Shown here one piece after another: positions 5,148-12,827 of a stretch of 31,855 nt of DNA. The notes under the pieces were generated by a model. That model had not been told where the DNA came from and ran no database searches. It worked only from the letters and a program-made list of their open reading frames with translations. This DNA comes from a virus. A program made the translations under genes and the position numbers. The DNA lies in IMG/VR virus record IMGVR_UViG_3300037882_002249, positions 1 to 31,855 of that record; one strand, given 5' to 3'. Within the stretch, counting starts at the first letter, position 1. The number at the start of each line of letters is the position of its first letter.

Positions 5148-6149
5148 ATGGATAAACGACTGAAAAATCAAGATTATGTTGAAGCCGCGAAAATGCTCAA
5201 CTGCGAAGTTGCAGCATTGATGGCGGTTGCGTCTGTCGAATCCAGCGGACGCGGATTTGATGATGATGGTCGCATCATTTTGCGGTTTGAAGGGCATAAG
5301 TTTCGTGGATTTACAGGCGGAAAATATGACCAATCGCATCCGCATCTGAGTTATCCGTATCGTGTTCAGCACTTGAAAAAGCACGGTTACACGGCGTTCA
5401 GTGAAGCCTTTCAACTTGATCCAACGTCCGCATTATTGGCAACCAGCTACGGATTATTTCAGCCGATGGGCTTTACGCACGAAGAATGCGGCTTTGATGA
5501 TGTTCACGAATTTGTTGAATTTTTGAAAGTTTCGGAACGGAATCAGTTAATTGCGTTTGTCGGAATGGTCAAATTTCGCAAACTCGCGGACGAAATTCAG
5601 CGCAAAGATTGGGCAGGATTTGCGCGAAATTATAACGGCAAAAGTTACAAAGACAACAATTACGATGTCAAAATGGCGAAAGCCTATCAGCGTTTTAATA
5701 AAGTTCAGTTTTTCAAAAATGTAACAGACGAAGAAATTGAGCAAGCCATAGATGTTCCCGCGCCCAGCCAACCAACCGCGCCGGAGGTGGAATCGGGCAA
5801 TCTGCTTCCGGTTTCTTCCACGTTGGAAGTTACTGAAATTGCAACTGAAACAAAAATCATTGCAAATCCTGAACCGGTTGGATTTCGGGCAAAAATCACG
5901 AAAATCTTTACGGCAATTACAGGCGGAACATTTTCGCTGGCGATGCTCAAGGAATGGTTACAGATTCAAATTTCGCCGGAAACCTTAGCAATTTTGAAAG
6001 TTTTGCTTCCGATTATTTTATTAGTCGGCGGGTTGGCGTTAATCGTTTGGTATGTTTCAGAGAAAGTGACTAATTGGAAACTGGTGAAACTTCAAGCGGA
6101 AATTAACTCCGATAAATCACGTCACGATATTGAGGTGCAAAAAAAATAG
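5148..6149 (+). CDS. Endolysin, N-acetylmuramidase family, with C-terminal membrane segment
   Basis: Residues 1-185 match the N-acetylmuramidase (DUF3380) fold seen in phage SPN1S-type endolysins. MAVASVESSGRGFDDDGRII carries the probable catalytic Glu31. RFEGHKF, LATSYGLFQPMGF and FARNYNGKSYKDNNYD are further family landmarks. The enzyme cleaves peptidoglycan between MurNAc and GlcNAc. Residues about 200-240 form a Pro/Thr/Glu-rich linker. Residues about 282-303 (ILKVLLPIILLVGGLALIVW) are one transmembrane helix, followed by a basic helical tail. A C-terminal membrane anchor is unusual, since signal-anchor endolysins have it at the N-terminus. The ATG lies 13 bases after a strong hairpin and has no obvious ribosome binding site. 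Confidence 0.85.
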   Translation: MDKRLKNQDYVEAAKMLNCEVAALMAVASVESSGRGFDDDGRIILRFEGHKFRGFTGGKYDQSHPHLSYPYRVQHLKKHGYTAFSEAFQLDPTSALLATSYGLFQPMGFTHEECGFDDVHEFVEFLKVSERNQLIAFVGMVKFRKLADEIQRKDWAGFARNYNGKSYKDNNYDVKMAKAYQRFNKVQFFKNVTDEEIEQAIDVPAPSQPTAPEVESGNLLPVSSTLEVTEIATETKIIANPEPVGFRAKITKIFTAITGGTFSLAMLKEWLQIQISPETLAILKVLLPIILLVGGLALIVWYVSEKVTNWKLVKLQAEINSDKSRHDIEVQKK

Positions 6150-6443
6150 ATGGAAATCTCTCCGACAATGTTGGCGAGTCTTGGACTTGCGTTAATTGGT
6201 TACATCGTTTGGCAAGTGCGACTCGAATCTAAACTATCTGCGATTAGTGACAGCTTGAAACGAATCGAAACCGAACAAAATGATTCGTGGAAAGAGTTTG
6301 AAAATCATCGGCTGAATGGCGAAATTCATTTTGATAAATCGCACAGCAAAACGATTCAAGCGACAAACGAAAAGGAGTTTGCGCGGTTGGAAAGTGACAT
6401 TAAGGAAATCAAGCAGATGGTGCGTGAACTGATAAAACGATGA
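6150..6443 (+). CDS. Holin-like small membrane protein with coiled coil
   Basis: This 97-residue protein has one N-terminal transmembrane helix (residues about 6-22, TMLASLGLALIGYIVWQV) and a long charged coiled coil to the end. The ATG directly abuts the stop of the endolysin gene, and its stop overlaps the next start by 4 bases. Position between endolysin and spanin-like genes suggests a holin, pinholin or antiholin, but an additional spanin-like subunit is possible. No family is recognised. Confidence 0.6.
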   Translation: MEISPTMLASLGLALIGYIVWQVRLESKLSAISDSLKRIETEQNDSWKEFENHRLNGEIHFDKSHSKTIQATNEKEFARLESDIKEIKQMVRELIKR

Positions 6444-6859
6444 AATTAACTGATTCAATCAAATTATTTTGGGAGCAACAAACCGGCAAACAAAAATTTG
6501 TGGTTATTGGAATCGGCACAATTATTTTGTTCTTAATTTTATCAGGATGGATTGATTCAGCTTATTCGCTTTACCAAGTTCGCAAAGCGGAACGTGCCGC
6601 CGCCAAAGCAAAAATTGAAAGTAATCAGGCACTTGAACGAGCTGCAAAAATTGCTGCTGAAATCAGACAAAAAGAGTTTGAATTAAAAGAGTTGGAGAAA
6701 AAACGAGATGTTAAAAAAACTGAATTGGACAAGGTTCACCGCGAAACTGTTGATGCTCAATCTGATTATGACCGGGCTGTTCGTGAGCCAATCGCCACAA
6801 CTCCAAGCACAGACAAACTCTGCGCCGATCTCGCCAAACTCGGCTATCCGTGCCGATGA
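6440..6859 (+). CDS. Inner-membrane spanin (Rz-like) candidate
   Basis: This 139-residue protein has a short cytoplasmic N-terminus, a transmembrane helix at about residues 20-37 (FVVIGIGTIILFLILSGW) and a long Ala/Glu/Lys-rich coiled coil at about 45-115. Its C-terminal part ends in KLCADLAKLGYPCR with two cysteines. This is the layout of Rz-type i-spanins, which link the inner membrane to an outer-membrane partner in the final lysis step. The distal part of the gene is overlapped in the +1 frame by the next gene from 6708, as in classical nested Rz/Rz1 pairs. The start overlaps the previous stop (ATGA). Confidence 0.65.
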   Translation: MKLTDSIKLFWEQQTGKQKFVVIGIGTIILFLILSGWIDSAYSLYQVRKAERAAAKAKIESNQALERAAKIAAEIRQKEFELKELEKKRDVKKTELDKVHRETVDAQSDYDRAVREPIATTPSTDKLCADLAKLGYPCR

Positions 6860-7190
6860 CGAAGGTTTGCGAAAGGCGTGCGCCGAAGCTGTCGAGGAAC
6901 TCAAAGCGGCTCGAAAATTATTGGAGAAACAATCTGTTGAAATCGAAGTCCAAAAGCGATTACTGGAAATTCAAACAGATATTGAGCAAAAGCTATCGAA
7001 TATCAATCAGTTATCCGAGCGCGAAAAAGAGGAACTGCGAAAGTCCTTAGCAGCCAAAGATCGTGAAATAGATATGCTGGACCGGGCAAACTTAATTTTG
7101 CGAAGCCGACAAATGACAACTTGGAAGGTAATCAAAATTGCAGTTGTCGCCGGAGCTGCCGGACTGATAGTAGGAAAAGTTTTGAAATAA
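6708..7190 (+). CDS. Partner spanin-like protein with signal peptide and C-terminal membrane segment
   Basis: This is a 160-residue protein read in the +1 frame of the Rz-like gene for its first 152 bases. Residues 1-34 form a signal peptide (LLMLNLIMTGLFVSQSPQLQA) with likely signal peptidase I cleavage after Ala34. No lipobox cysteine is present. Residues about 50-130 are a coiled coil, and residues about 141-159 (VIKIAVVAGAAGLIVGKVL) are hydrophobic. GGAG lies about 10 bases before the ATG at 6708. The position is that of Rz1, but Rz1 proteins are outer-membrane lipoproteins. This may be a different solution to outer-membrane disruption, or a periplasmic protein anchored in the inner membrane. 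Confidence 0.65.
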   Translation: MLKKLNWTRFTAKLLMLNLIMTGLFVSQSPQLQAQTNSAPISPNSAIRADDEGLRKACAEAVEELKAARKLLEKQSVEIEVQKRLLEIQTDIEQKLSNINQLSEREKEELRKSLAAKDREIDMLDRANLILRSRQMTTWKVIKIAVVAGAAGLIVGKVLK

Positions 7191-7221
7191 GTTTGATTCT
7201 TCCGGGCTGAAAGAATCAAAC
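7191..7221 (+). terminator. Hairpin after the lysis cassette
   Basis: A perfect 11-bp stem (GTTTGATTCTT / AAGAATCAAAC) with a 9-base loop begins directly after the stop codon of the spanin-like gene. No T-run follows, so it may be a weak or factor-dependent terminator or an mRNA-protecting structure. Confidence 0.5.
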
Positions 7222-7299
7222 GCGGTGCTGAGAATTTTCAAAGAAAATGGCAAAACGATAGCAGTAGCCGACACTCAAAACCGCGAAAATTGAACGAAG

Positions 7300-7827
7300 A
7301 TGCCAGCAAAATATTCACCTGAAGCAATCGCTTTATGCCGCAAACTTTATATTCAATTTGGCGGAAACGACAAACAAATTGAAAAGGAAATGCGGAAAGA
7401 GTATCCGAGTTGGAGCAAACAAAACCTTTATGCAAAAGGCAATGGTAGTGACTCGCGGTTAGGTTGGATTGTTGAACACGGCTTTGAAAAATCAGCGCAG
7501 TTAGATTTACAAACTAAAATCGGCGCAATCGAAAGTGACGATGAGCGCGCTTACAAAACGATAGTTGAAATTGCCGATAAGTTCAGAACGGCTGCACTGT
7601 CGGGTGATAAAGAAGGTGCGAATCAATATGCAAAGTTTATCACGCTCCAACTTGAATTCAGAAACAAATTGGATTTGAGTCAGTCAAATTTTGAAACCTT
7701 TGTTGAGGCTTGGGAAAGGATAACTTTTTGGGCAAAGGAAATTGATATGAATTTAGCGAAATTATTCTACAAGAATAAGGACGCATTTATTGAAAAAGCC
7801 AAACTGCATTATGGCAAAACAAACTGA
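7300..7827 (+). CDS. Small terminase subunit (putative)
   Basis: This 175-residue protein lies directly before the large terminase gene and overlaps its start by 17 bases. The N-terminal part (PEAIALCRKLYIQFGGNDKQ, then IEKEMRKEYPSWSKQNLYAK, residues about 7-47) looks like a helix-turn-helix for DNA recognition. The rest is helical and would serve oligomerisation. In Mu-like phages the small terminase (gp27-type) occupies this place and selects packaging substrates. Identification rests on HTH character and position. The segment encoding LDLSQSNF contains a 20-bp sequence repeated exactly in the tape measure gene. Confidence 0.65.
   Translation: MPAKYSPEAIALCRKLYIQFGGNDKQIEKEMRKEYPSWSKQNLYAKGNGSDSRLGWIVEHGFEKSAQLDLQTKIGAIESDDERAYKTIVEIADKFRTAALSGDKEGANQYAKFITLQLEFRNKLDLSQSNFETFVEAWERITFWAKEIDMNLAKLFYKNKDAFIEKAKLHYGKTN
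7673..7692. repeat. Palindromic 20-bp repeat, copy A
   Basis: ATTTGAGTCAGTCAAATTTT is present here and, exactly, at 26595-26614. A one-base variant (GAGTGAGTC) appears twice at 31645-31693. The core ATTTGA-GTCAG-TCAAAT is an inverted repeat. This copy is inside the small terminase gene and encodes LSQSNF. Confidence 0.6.
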
Positions 7828-9679
7828 TGAACAGCTATTTTCCCGGATGGATGCGGCGGTTGAACACGCCAGCAATGAAATGGCTGAGGAGTTTGACGGA
7901 TTCGATGCAGACTTAGCACCGCTCAAATGGTGGCGTGAAAATTGGCACGATCCCAATGTTAAAAAATTGCTCATTGAAAAATATGTTCGCATTCGCAGCA
8001 AACATAAAGAAAACGAAATTATTCCCTTCAGGTTGAATGATGTTCAAAACGATTATCTTTTTCGCCGGACTCGCCGGAATGTTGTTTTGAAATTTCGGCA
8101 AGGTGGATTTACCACGCTTGAACTGATTTTGAATTTGTTAGAGGCAATTCTTTTCTCTGGTCGCAACGTCCGGCTCGTGCCGCACGATCCCGATGCTGAA
8201 GACGAATTTTGGAAACGGCTCGACACGATGTATATCAATCTGCCGTCCAAGTTTCGGGCAACAACCCGGTATTACTCCAAAGAGTTAATTGAGTTTCGGG
8301 ACATTGCCAAAGGCGTGACAGATTCGCAGATTACGTCTTTGAATCCACGTCCGGGACAGGAAAATAAACTGCGGTCGCAAACAATTACGAATGCTCATTT
8401 AACTGAGATTCCTTTTTGGGTTGGAGATCAAGAGTTAGTTTTTACGGCGTTGATGGCAGCCGCCGAAAAAGGAACTATCACGCTCGAATCAACTGCCGGT
8501 GGTAAAGAGAAATTTTATTTTTATTACCAACAGGGCAAACAGAAAAAAGGCGGTTGGACTTCTTTCTTTTATGAATGGTGGTGGTTACGAGAGAACAGAG
8601 TTGATGGTGCGCGATTTGCCAAACTTGAAAATGAGTTTGTTTTGCTCGGACCATCTGAAAGCATTCTGGATATTTGGAATCCGAATGCAGAGACCGATGA
8701 CGAGAAACTTCAGAATCGGGTTCGATTGAATGAGCGCAAAGTTAAATCGCCTGAAAAGGACGAGACCGGAAAGCCGAAAAATAATGAAGACGATGAAGTT
8801 TTTGTTTGCGAAAAAATTCTCGCTCATTTGAAAAGGAAAGGCTATGCCGACAAAAACGCGGGTTGGCATTGTTGGGAAGTTGCTGAGTATTTAGCTTGGC
8901 GCAGATTGAAAATTGAGGAACTTGGCGGGAACGACAAAAAACGTGGCTTGAAGATTTTCAAGGTCGAGCATCCCGAAAATGATTTGGATTGTTTCGATTC
9001 TTCAGGTCGCACGGTCATCAGCCCGGTCTATTTGAAAGTAACTTGTGAACCGCAAGCTGAAGCGATTTCGGGGCGTGACTATTTGATTTCGGCTGATACC
9101 TCGCTTGGTCAGGAAAATTCTGATCCCGCAGCGATTGAAGTCATTGACCTGTTGACCGGGCGACAAGTCCATTCGGAAGAGTTGAAAATTAGTCCTGATT
9201 TGTTGGCGTTTCGTTTGGTCGAACTTTCGGAGATTTACAACTACGCAATTATCGCGGTTGAAAGAAATAACACCGGGATTGCAACGCTGAAAAAATTAGA
9301 AGAGTTGATTGAACCCGAAAGGATTTATAAAGAGTTGACCGTTGCCCAACGCCGAGCGGTTGAGGATGGAAAGAAGACACTTGACGAGGCAATGGCAGAG
9401 GCAGAATTTGGGATTGCTACGACAACAGCAAATAAATCGCTTTATGCAATCTATTTAGAACGAGCGATTAGAACAGGTGAAATAGGTCTTTCAAATCAAG
9501 AATGGTGCGATCAGGCACAGACAGTTGTTTGGTTATCAAACAAGGAATGGGGAGCAATGCCGGGCTTTCACGATGATAGATTTATCGCGCTTGCCATCGC
9601 CAATTATGTGAGAGTTGCCAAACTTGGAGAGTTTGTTGGGTTTGTTGGGGTCGCTCCCGAAACAGGATACGCGAGGTAA
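7811..9679 (+). CDS. Terminase large subunit (TerL)
   Basis: This 622-residue packaging motor protein starts at ATG 7811; an upstream TTG at 7790 is less likely. The ATPase half shows LKFRQGGFTT (about residues 93-102), a P-loop variant without the usual lysine that is common in RQ-G-x-T type terminases. It also has a Walker B-like TITNAHLTE (191-199) and LESTA (225-229, coupling motif). The nuclease half shows ISADTSLG with Asp429, AVERNNTG with Glu484, and FHDDRFIALAIAN with Asp588/589, the expected acidic metal-binding set of the RNase H-like domain. It drives DNA into proheads and cuts it. The small subunit upstream and portal downstream give the standard packaging order. Confidence 0.93.
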   Translation: MAKQTDEQLFSRMDAAVEHASNEMAEEFDGFDADLAPLKWWRENWHDPNVKKLLIEKYVRIRSKHKENEIIPFRLNDVQNDYLFRRTRRNVVLKFRQGGFTTLELILNLLEAILFSGRNVRLVPHDPDAEDEFWKRLDTMYINLPSKFRATTRYYSKELIEFRDIAKGVTDSQITSLNPRPGQENKLRSQTITNAHLTEIPFWVGDQELVFTALMAAAEKGTITLESTAGGKEKFYFYYQQGKQKKGGWTSFFYEWWWLRENRVDGARFAKLENEFVLLGPSESILDIWNPNAETDDEKLQNRVRLNERKVKSPEKDETGKPKNNEDDEVFVCEKILAHLKRKGYADKNAGWHCWEVAEYLAWRRLKIEELGGNDKKRGLKIFKVEHPENDLDCFDSSGRTVISPVYLKVTCEPQAEAISGRDYLISADTSLGQENSDPAAIEVIDLLTGRQVHSEELKISPDLLAFRLVELSEIYNYAIIAVERNNTGIATLKKLEELIEPERIYKELTVAQRRAVEDGKKTLDEAMAEAEFGIATTTANKSLYAIYLERAIRTGEIGLSNQEWCDQAQTVVWLSNKEWGAMPGFHDDRFIALAIANYVRVAKLGEFVGFVGVAPETGYAR

Positions 9680-9682
9680 AAC

Positions 9683-9702
9683 CGTTCCTGAGCGTTCCTG
9701 AG
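9683..9702. repeat. Tandem 10-bp repeat in terminase-portal gap
   Basis: CGTTCCTGAG is repeated twice in tandem, followed by a T7 run. The 97-base gap between the terminase and portal genes has no reading frame. The repeat plus T-run may be a weak termination or pausing element, or replication slippage. Confidence 0.5.
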
Positions 9703-9776
9703 ATTTTTTTAGAGAGCATAACGCAACTTAGAACCAAAGCGGTTTTGATTATTAACACAGAGCTTTTATTTACAAG

Positions 9777-11300
9777 ATGAACATTTGGGAAAGATTAAAA
9801 ATTGCATACGCCACATTTCGCCGCGTCGGTGGAATCGAAATTCCTGACGGCGACGGTCAAATGGGCAGAAGTTCGGATGAGAATTTCGGCAATAATCTCA
9901 GCTCTATTTTGCACAAATATCAAACTGTCAATCCAATCATTGATTTTGCAATGCTGGCAGTTCTCAAAAAATTCTACATCTACAATCCTGATGTTTCTCA
10001 ATTTGTTTCCAATCTGCAAAATCTCGCCAACAACGGACATACGATTTCGGTTGAGGCAAATAGCGAATCAGTTGCCGAAAATGCCTTGGCTAGATTAAAC
10101 GAATCTGCCACGCGAATTTATCGAAATGGTGCTGGTGTGGATGGTTTAATCAATTCGTATCTCGCACAAATTGCGTGGAGCGGTGCATTGAGTTCTGAGG
10201 ATGTTGTGAATTTTGCTGGTCGCCGAGTTGAACAGGTTGTCTTAGTCCCGGTTGAATCAATCCGATTCAAATACGATGCGGAAAATTCAACTTATCAGCC
10301 GTATCAGCGGTCGACAGATTTTAGACGAACTAATGTTCAAGACTTAGGTTTGATTCCGTTGTCGCCGGAAACCTATCGTTATTCGGCACTGCAAACGGTT
10401 GAAAATAATCCCTACGCCAAGCCTCCAGCAACGGCAGCGGTTGATGCGATTATGCAAGGTCAAGAGCCGATGATGCAGAACATTCAGTATATCGCGCAAA
10501 AATTTGGATTGTTGGGATTGGTGACAGCATCGGTCCAACCGCCAAACAAAAAGCCGAATGAGACGGATGCAGAATATCAGTCACGGGCAAAATCTTATCT
10601 TTCAATGATTGCAAAGTCTTTGGAAGGTCAATTTTCAAAAGGATTATTGGTTTCGTTCCGTGATCAGAAAATTGAGCATACAAATATTTCCGAAGGTGCA
10701 AGCGGAGTTTATGACCTCAATCGAATTTCGGAAGAGCAAGTTATGTCAGGTTTAGCAATGCAACCAGCGTTTTTCGGACGCACGGATTCGACCACCGAAA
10801 CATTTGCGGATGTGGTTTATAACCTGTTGCTGGCACAGGTTCACAACATTCAACGATTGCCGAAACGCCGAATGGAGCAAACTTATCGGTTAGATTTACG
10901 GCTTGAAGGGATTCAAGTTGATGGCGTTTCGCTGAGTTTCAACAAACCATTTTCGCGCAACTCGCTGCAAGCTGCACAGACCGAAGAAATTGAAGTCCGA
11001 ATTGTCTTGGAAAAAGTTAAAAGCGGATTGATTTCAGCGGATGAGGGAGCGCAAGAGTTGGGTTACGAATCTTGGCACGATGAGGAATTGGTTAATGCCG
11101 ATGTCAGTTTGGCGCAAGCGTTAAGTGCCATTCGGACAGGCAAACGCACCAATAGTTTCAAATTCAGTTTTAATCGGACAGAGCAGAAATATAAATTTCA
11201 GCCAACGGTTATCGAACTTTTACCGGAAATTAAAGAAAAACAATTACCCGGTAATGTTTTACCAATAAAAAAAAAGACTCTGCAACGAGTCTCAAATTAA
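9777..11300 (+). CDS. Portal protein
   Basis: This 507-residue protein directly follows the terminase and precedes the MuF minor head protein, the standard place of the portal (Mu gp29-type). Typical features are the long mixed alpha/beta body and the central part where QPAFFGRTDSTTETFADVVY lies in the region that forms the stem and clip helices (residues about 326-345). A C-terminal charged tail is rich in Lys and Arg. It would form the dodecameric ring through which DNA enters the head. The last codons ATA AAA AAA AAG form a slippery sequence. A -1 shift there continues into the MuF frame, so this protein probably exists both as a 507-residue form and as the N-terminal part of a fusion. Confidence 0.88.
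   Translation: MNIWERLKIAYATFRRVGGIEIPDGDGQMGRSSDENFGNNLSSILHKYQTVNPIIDFAMLAVLKKFYIYNPDVSQFVSNLQNLANNGHTISVEANSESVAENALARLNESATRIYRNGAGVDGLINSYLAQIAWSGALSSEDVVNFAGRRVEQVVLVPVESIRFKYDAENSTYQPYQRSTDFRRTNVQDLGLIPLSPETYRYSALQTVENNPYAKPPATAAVDAIMQGQEPMMQNIQYIAQKFGLLGLVTASVQPPNKKPNETDAEYQSRAKSYLSMIAKSLEGQFSKGLLVSFRDQKIEHTNISEGASGVYDLNRISEEQVMSGLAMQPAFFGRTDSTTETFADVVYNLLLAQVHNIQRLPKRRMEQTYRLDLRLEGIQVDGVSLSFNKPFSRNSLQAAQTEEIEVRIVLEKVKSGLISADEGAQELGYESWHDEELVNADVSLAQALSAIRTGKRTNSFKFSFNRTEQKYKFQPTVIELLPEIKEKQLPGNVLPIKKKTLQRVSN
11270..11291 (+). other. Candidate -1 programmed frameshift site (portal to MuF)
   Basis: The heptamer A AAA AAG at 11270-11276 is in the correct zero-frame register (AAA AAA AAG codons of the portal). 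It lies at the end of a nine-A run. A hairpin GACTC-TGCAAC-GAGTC (11276-11291) follows at once. After a -1 slip the next codon is GAC at 11276-11278, which is in the open frame of the minor head protein and continues to 12244. This is the same heptamer used by E. coli dnaX. RNA polymerase slippage on the A9 run is an alternative mechanism. The hairpin starts without the usual spacer, which weakens its role as a stimulator. Confidence 0.65.
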
Positions 11301-12244
11301 CGGAGGAAGAAATAGATGCGATTCTTGACAAATTTATCTACAAATATTTTAGGGCGATTACCAGCTATGCTGATGATGCTCTGCGTCTTGTCATTGGGCG
11401 TTTGGGCGAATACCTACGCGACCACAACGAAACAGATTTCAAATCAGGCGAAGATTTCGCCGACAAATTACTTGACGAACTCGGAAAATCGTTTGAAAAC
11501 GGCTGGAGTTCAACCCGTGCAGTTCAGGCAATCAAGCGAACTACCAAATCAATTTACGAATTTTTCAGACTTAAAGACACCACGCCTTTCGGGGACAAAT
11601 CGCCAATCAAACTTAAATTGGGCGGTGCAGATACCAAGTCAATTAAATTCATTGGAGACCTTGACCATTTCTACTTCAGCAAATTCGCAAAAAATACGAG
11701 CGAACCGCTACGGAAGTTTTTTGTCGAGCAATACTTTGAAAATGGTGCAGCACTTTTCGGGCGCGAATCGTCGGAAGAACTTGAGGAATTTCGCAAAGTC
11801 GCGGGTGAACGGCTCAAGAATCTTACCGATAGACAAACCAAAACTATTCTTCAGACAGCAGTGCAAAGGGTGCGGAATTGGGCGCATATCGGCAGTTTGT
11901 CCCAAGCGCGAATAAGATATGCGCGGTATGCGGCAACGCTCGACAGCCGGACAACGGAAATTTGTCGCGGAATTGACGGCAAAAAAATAAAAGTCGGCGT
12001 TGCCCAAACTGCGATTGAACGGTTGAACCAACTCGAACCCGGCGAATTTGCGCTGGAGCTTTACGAATCCAACGCCGCAAAAGCATTCCGCAAAGACCCG
12101 GTTGGCTGGCTCGAAACGGAAATTGACGAAAACGGTTTTGTCAGCGAGGAAATGACCAAAAACGGTTTAGCACTTCCGCCGCTGCATCCGAATTGCCGGA
12201 CGCGATTGGAAGGTTTGATTAAAGGAATTGATGAGGATGCTTAA
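11276..12244 (+). CDS. MuF-type minor head (head morphogenesis) protein, probably made by -1 frameshift from portal
   Basis: The frame is open from 11255 and reads coding-like already at LKLTEEEIDAILDKF, well before any ATG. The C-terminal domain has ARYAATLDSRTTEICRGIDG and ALPPLHPNCRTRLEG, the Cys/His signature of Mu gpF-type (SPP1 gp7) head morphogenesis proteins. No in-frame ATG or GTG exists until after the conserved N-terminal helices; the first TTG is at 11402. Expression is best explained by -1 frameshifting at 11276, giving an 822-residue portal-MuF fusion. Alternatives are a rare ATA (11312) or ATT (11321) start behind GGAGG at 11302-11306, or a sequencing indel. Role: minor capsid protein near the portal, aiding head assembly or being injected with DNA. 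Confidence 0.85.
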   Translation, partial: DSATSLKLTEEEIDAILDKFIYKYFRAITSYADDALRLVIGRLGEYLRDHNETDFKSGEDFADKLLDELGKSFENGWSSTRAVQAIKRTTKSIYEFFRLKDTTPFGDKSPIKLKLGGADTKSIKFIGDLDHFYFSKFAKNTSEPLRKFFVEQYFENGAALFGRESSEELEEFRKVAGERLKNLTDRQTKTILQTAVQRVRNWAHIGSLSQARIRYARYAATLDSRTTEICRGIDGKKIKVGVAQTAIERLNQLEPGEFALELYESNAAKAFRKDPVGWLETEIDENGFVSEEMTKNGLALPPLHPNCRTRLEGLIKGIDEDA

Positions 12245-12562
12245 ATGCAAGTTTTAGACAAATTGAATAATTCAAATGGCGAATTTTCCGCTTATATGTT
12301 TTGGTGTCCGGGATGCGGATGTTATCACTCATTCGATATTAAACGATGGAAATTCAACGGAAATTTTGAACAGCCGACCTTTGAACCATCGCTTTTAATC
12401 ACGATGCCGAATGATCCGAATTACCGATGTCATTTGTTTGTTCGAGACGGAAAAATTGAATATTGCTCTGATTCACTTCATAAATTTGCAGGACAAACGA
12501 TTCAAATGTGGTCAACCGATATTGATGAACGCTACGAACAAAGAGCAATAGATAATGCTTGA
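12245..12562 (+). CDS. DUF6527-like small zinc-binding phage protein
   Basis: This 105-residue protein has an N-terminal FWCPGCGCYHSF (Cys21, Cys24 and Cys26), then WKFNGNFEQPTFEPSLLI and a C-terminal CHLFVRDGKIEYCSDSLHKF-AGQ stretch. This set of landmarks matches a common small phage protein family (DUF6527-type, often mislabelled ammonia monooxygenase in databases). Cys and His residues suggest one zinc site. It is encoded among head genes and starts on the base after the MuF stop. Its function in phages is not known to me; a structural or assembly helper is possible. Confidence 0.65.
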   Translation: MQVLDKLNNSNGEFSAYMFWCPGCGCYHSFDIKRWKFNGNFEQPTFEPSLLITMPNDPNYRCHLFVRDGKIEYCSDSLHKFAGQTIQMWSTDIDERYEQRAIDNA

Positions 12563-12827
12563 ATTTTATTACGGAGCGATGGGAGCGCGAATCCCTATTC
12601 CAAATATGAAACAAATCAAAAGTTCAAATTTACACAGCGCAAGTTACAACAGCGTCACAAAAGAGTTGACCGTTAATTTTCATAACGGCTCGACCTATAA
12701 ATATCCGAATGTTTCAACGAGCCTCAACGATAGGTTTGAAGAAACCTTCAGCGGAGAAAACGGCAAATCTGCCGGAAAGTTTTTTAATGCGGAAATCAAA
12801 CATTTACCGTGCGAAAAGGTGAAATAA
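12555..12827 (+). CDS. KTSC-domain protein
   Basis: Residues about 18-88 contain the KTSC pattern: IKSSNLHSASYNSVTKELTV, then FHNGSTYKYPNVSTSLNDRF and SAGKFFNAEIK. KTSC domains are small beta-rich modules found in phage and bacterial proteins, sometimes joined to lysyl-tRNA synthetase-like or RNA-binding proteins; their function is unclear. The gene overlaps the previous one by 8 bases. An internal ATG at 12606 would give just the domain and is an alternative start. Confidence 0.75.
   Translation: MLEFYYGAMGARIPIPNMKQIKSSNLHSASYNSVTKELTVNFHNGSTYKYPNVSTSLNDRFEETFSGENGKSAGKFFNAEIKHLPCEKVK

Noticed and set aside
5055-5414. Minus-strand frame of 119 codons over the endolysin start
   Set aside because: It overlaps a well-supported endolysin gene and crosses the hairpin. 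No motif or start signal.
8096-8120. Terminase Walker A without the usual lysine (FRQGGFTT) as a sign of inactivation
   Set aside because: RQ-G-x-T type P-loops are common in phage terminases, and all other ATPase and nuclease residues are intact.
11276-11291. Hairpin plus A-run as a leftward intrinsic terminator
   Set aside because: Read on the minus strand it is a hairpin followed by T9, but there is no leftward gene nearby to terminate. The register of the heptamer fits a frameshift better.
11316-11915. Frame starting at ATG 11316 behind GGAGG, with a signal-peptide-like N-terminus
   Set aside because: It is out of phase with the MuF frame, which carries the family motifs, and its product becomes a Ser/Asn/Arg-rich shadow sequence. 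The ribosome binding site remains puzzling and could serve an ATA or ATT start of the MuF frame.
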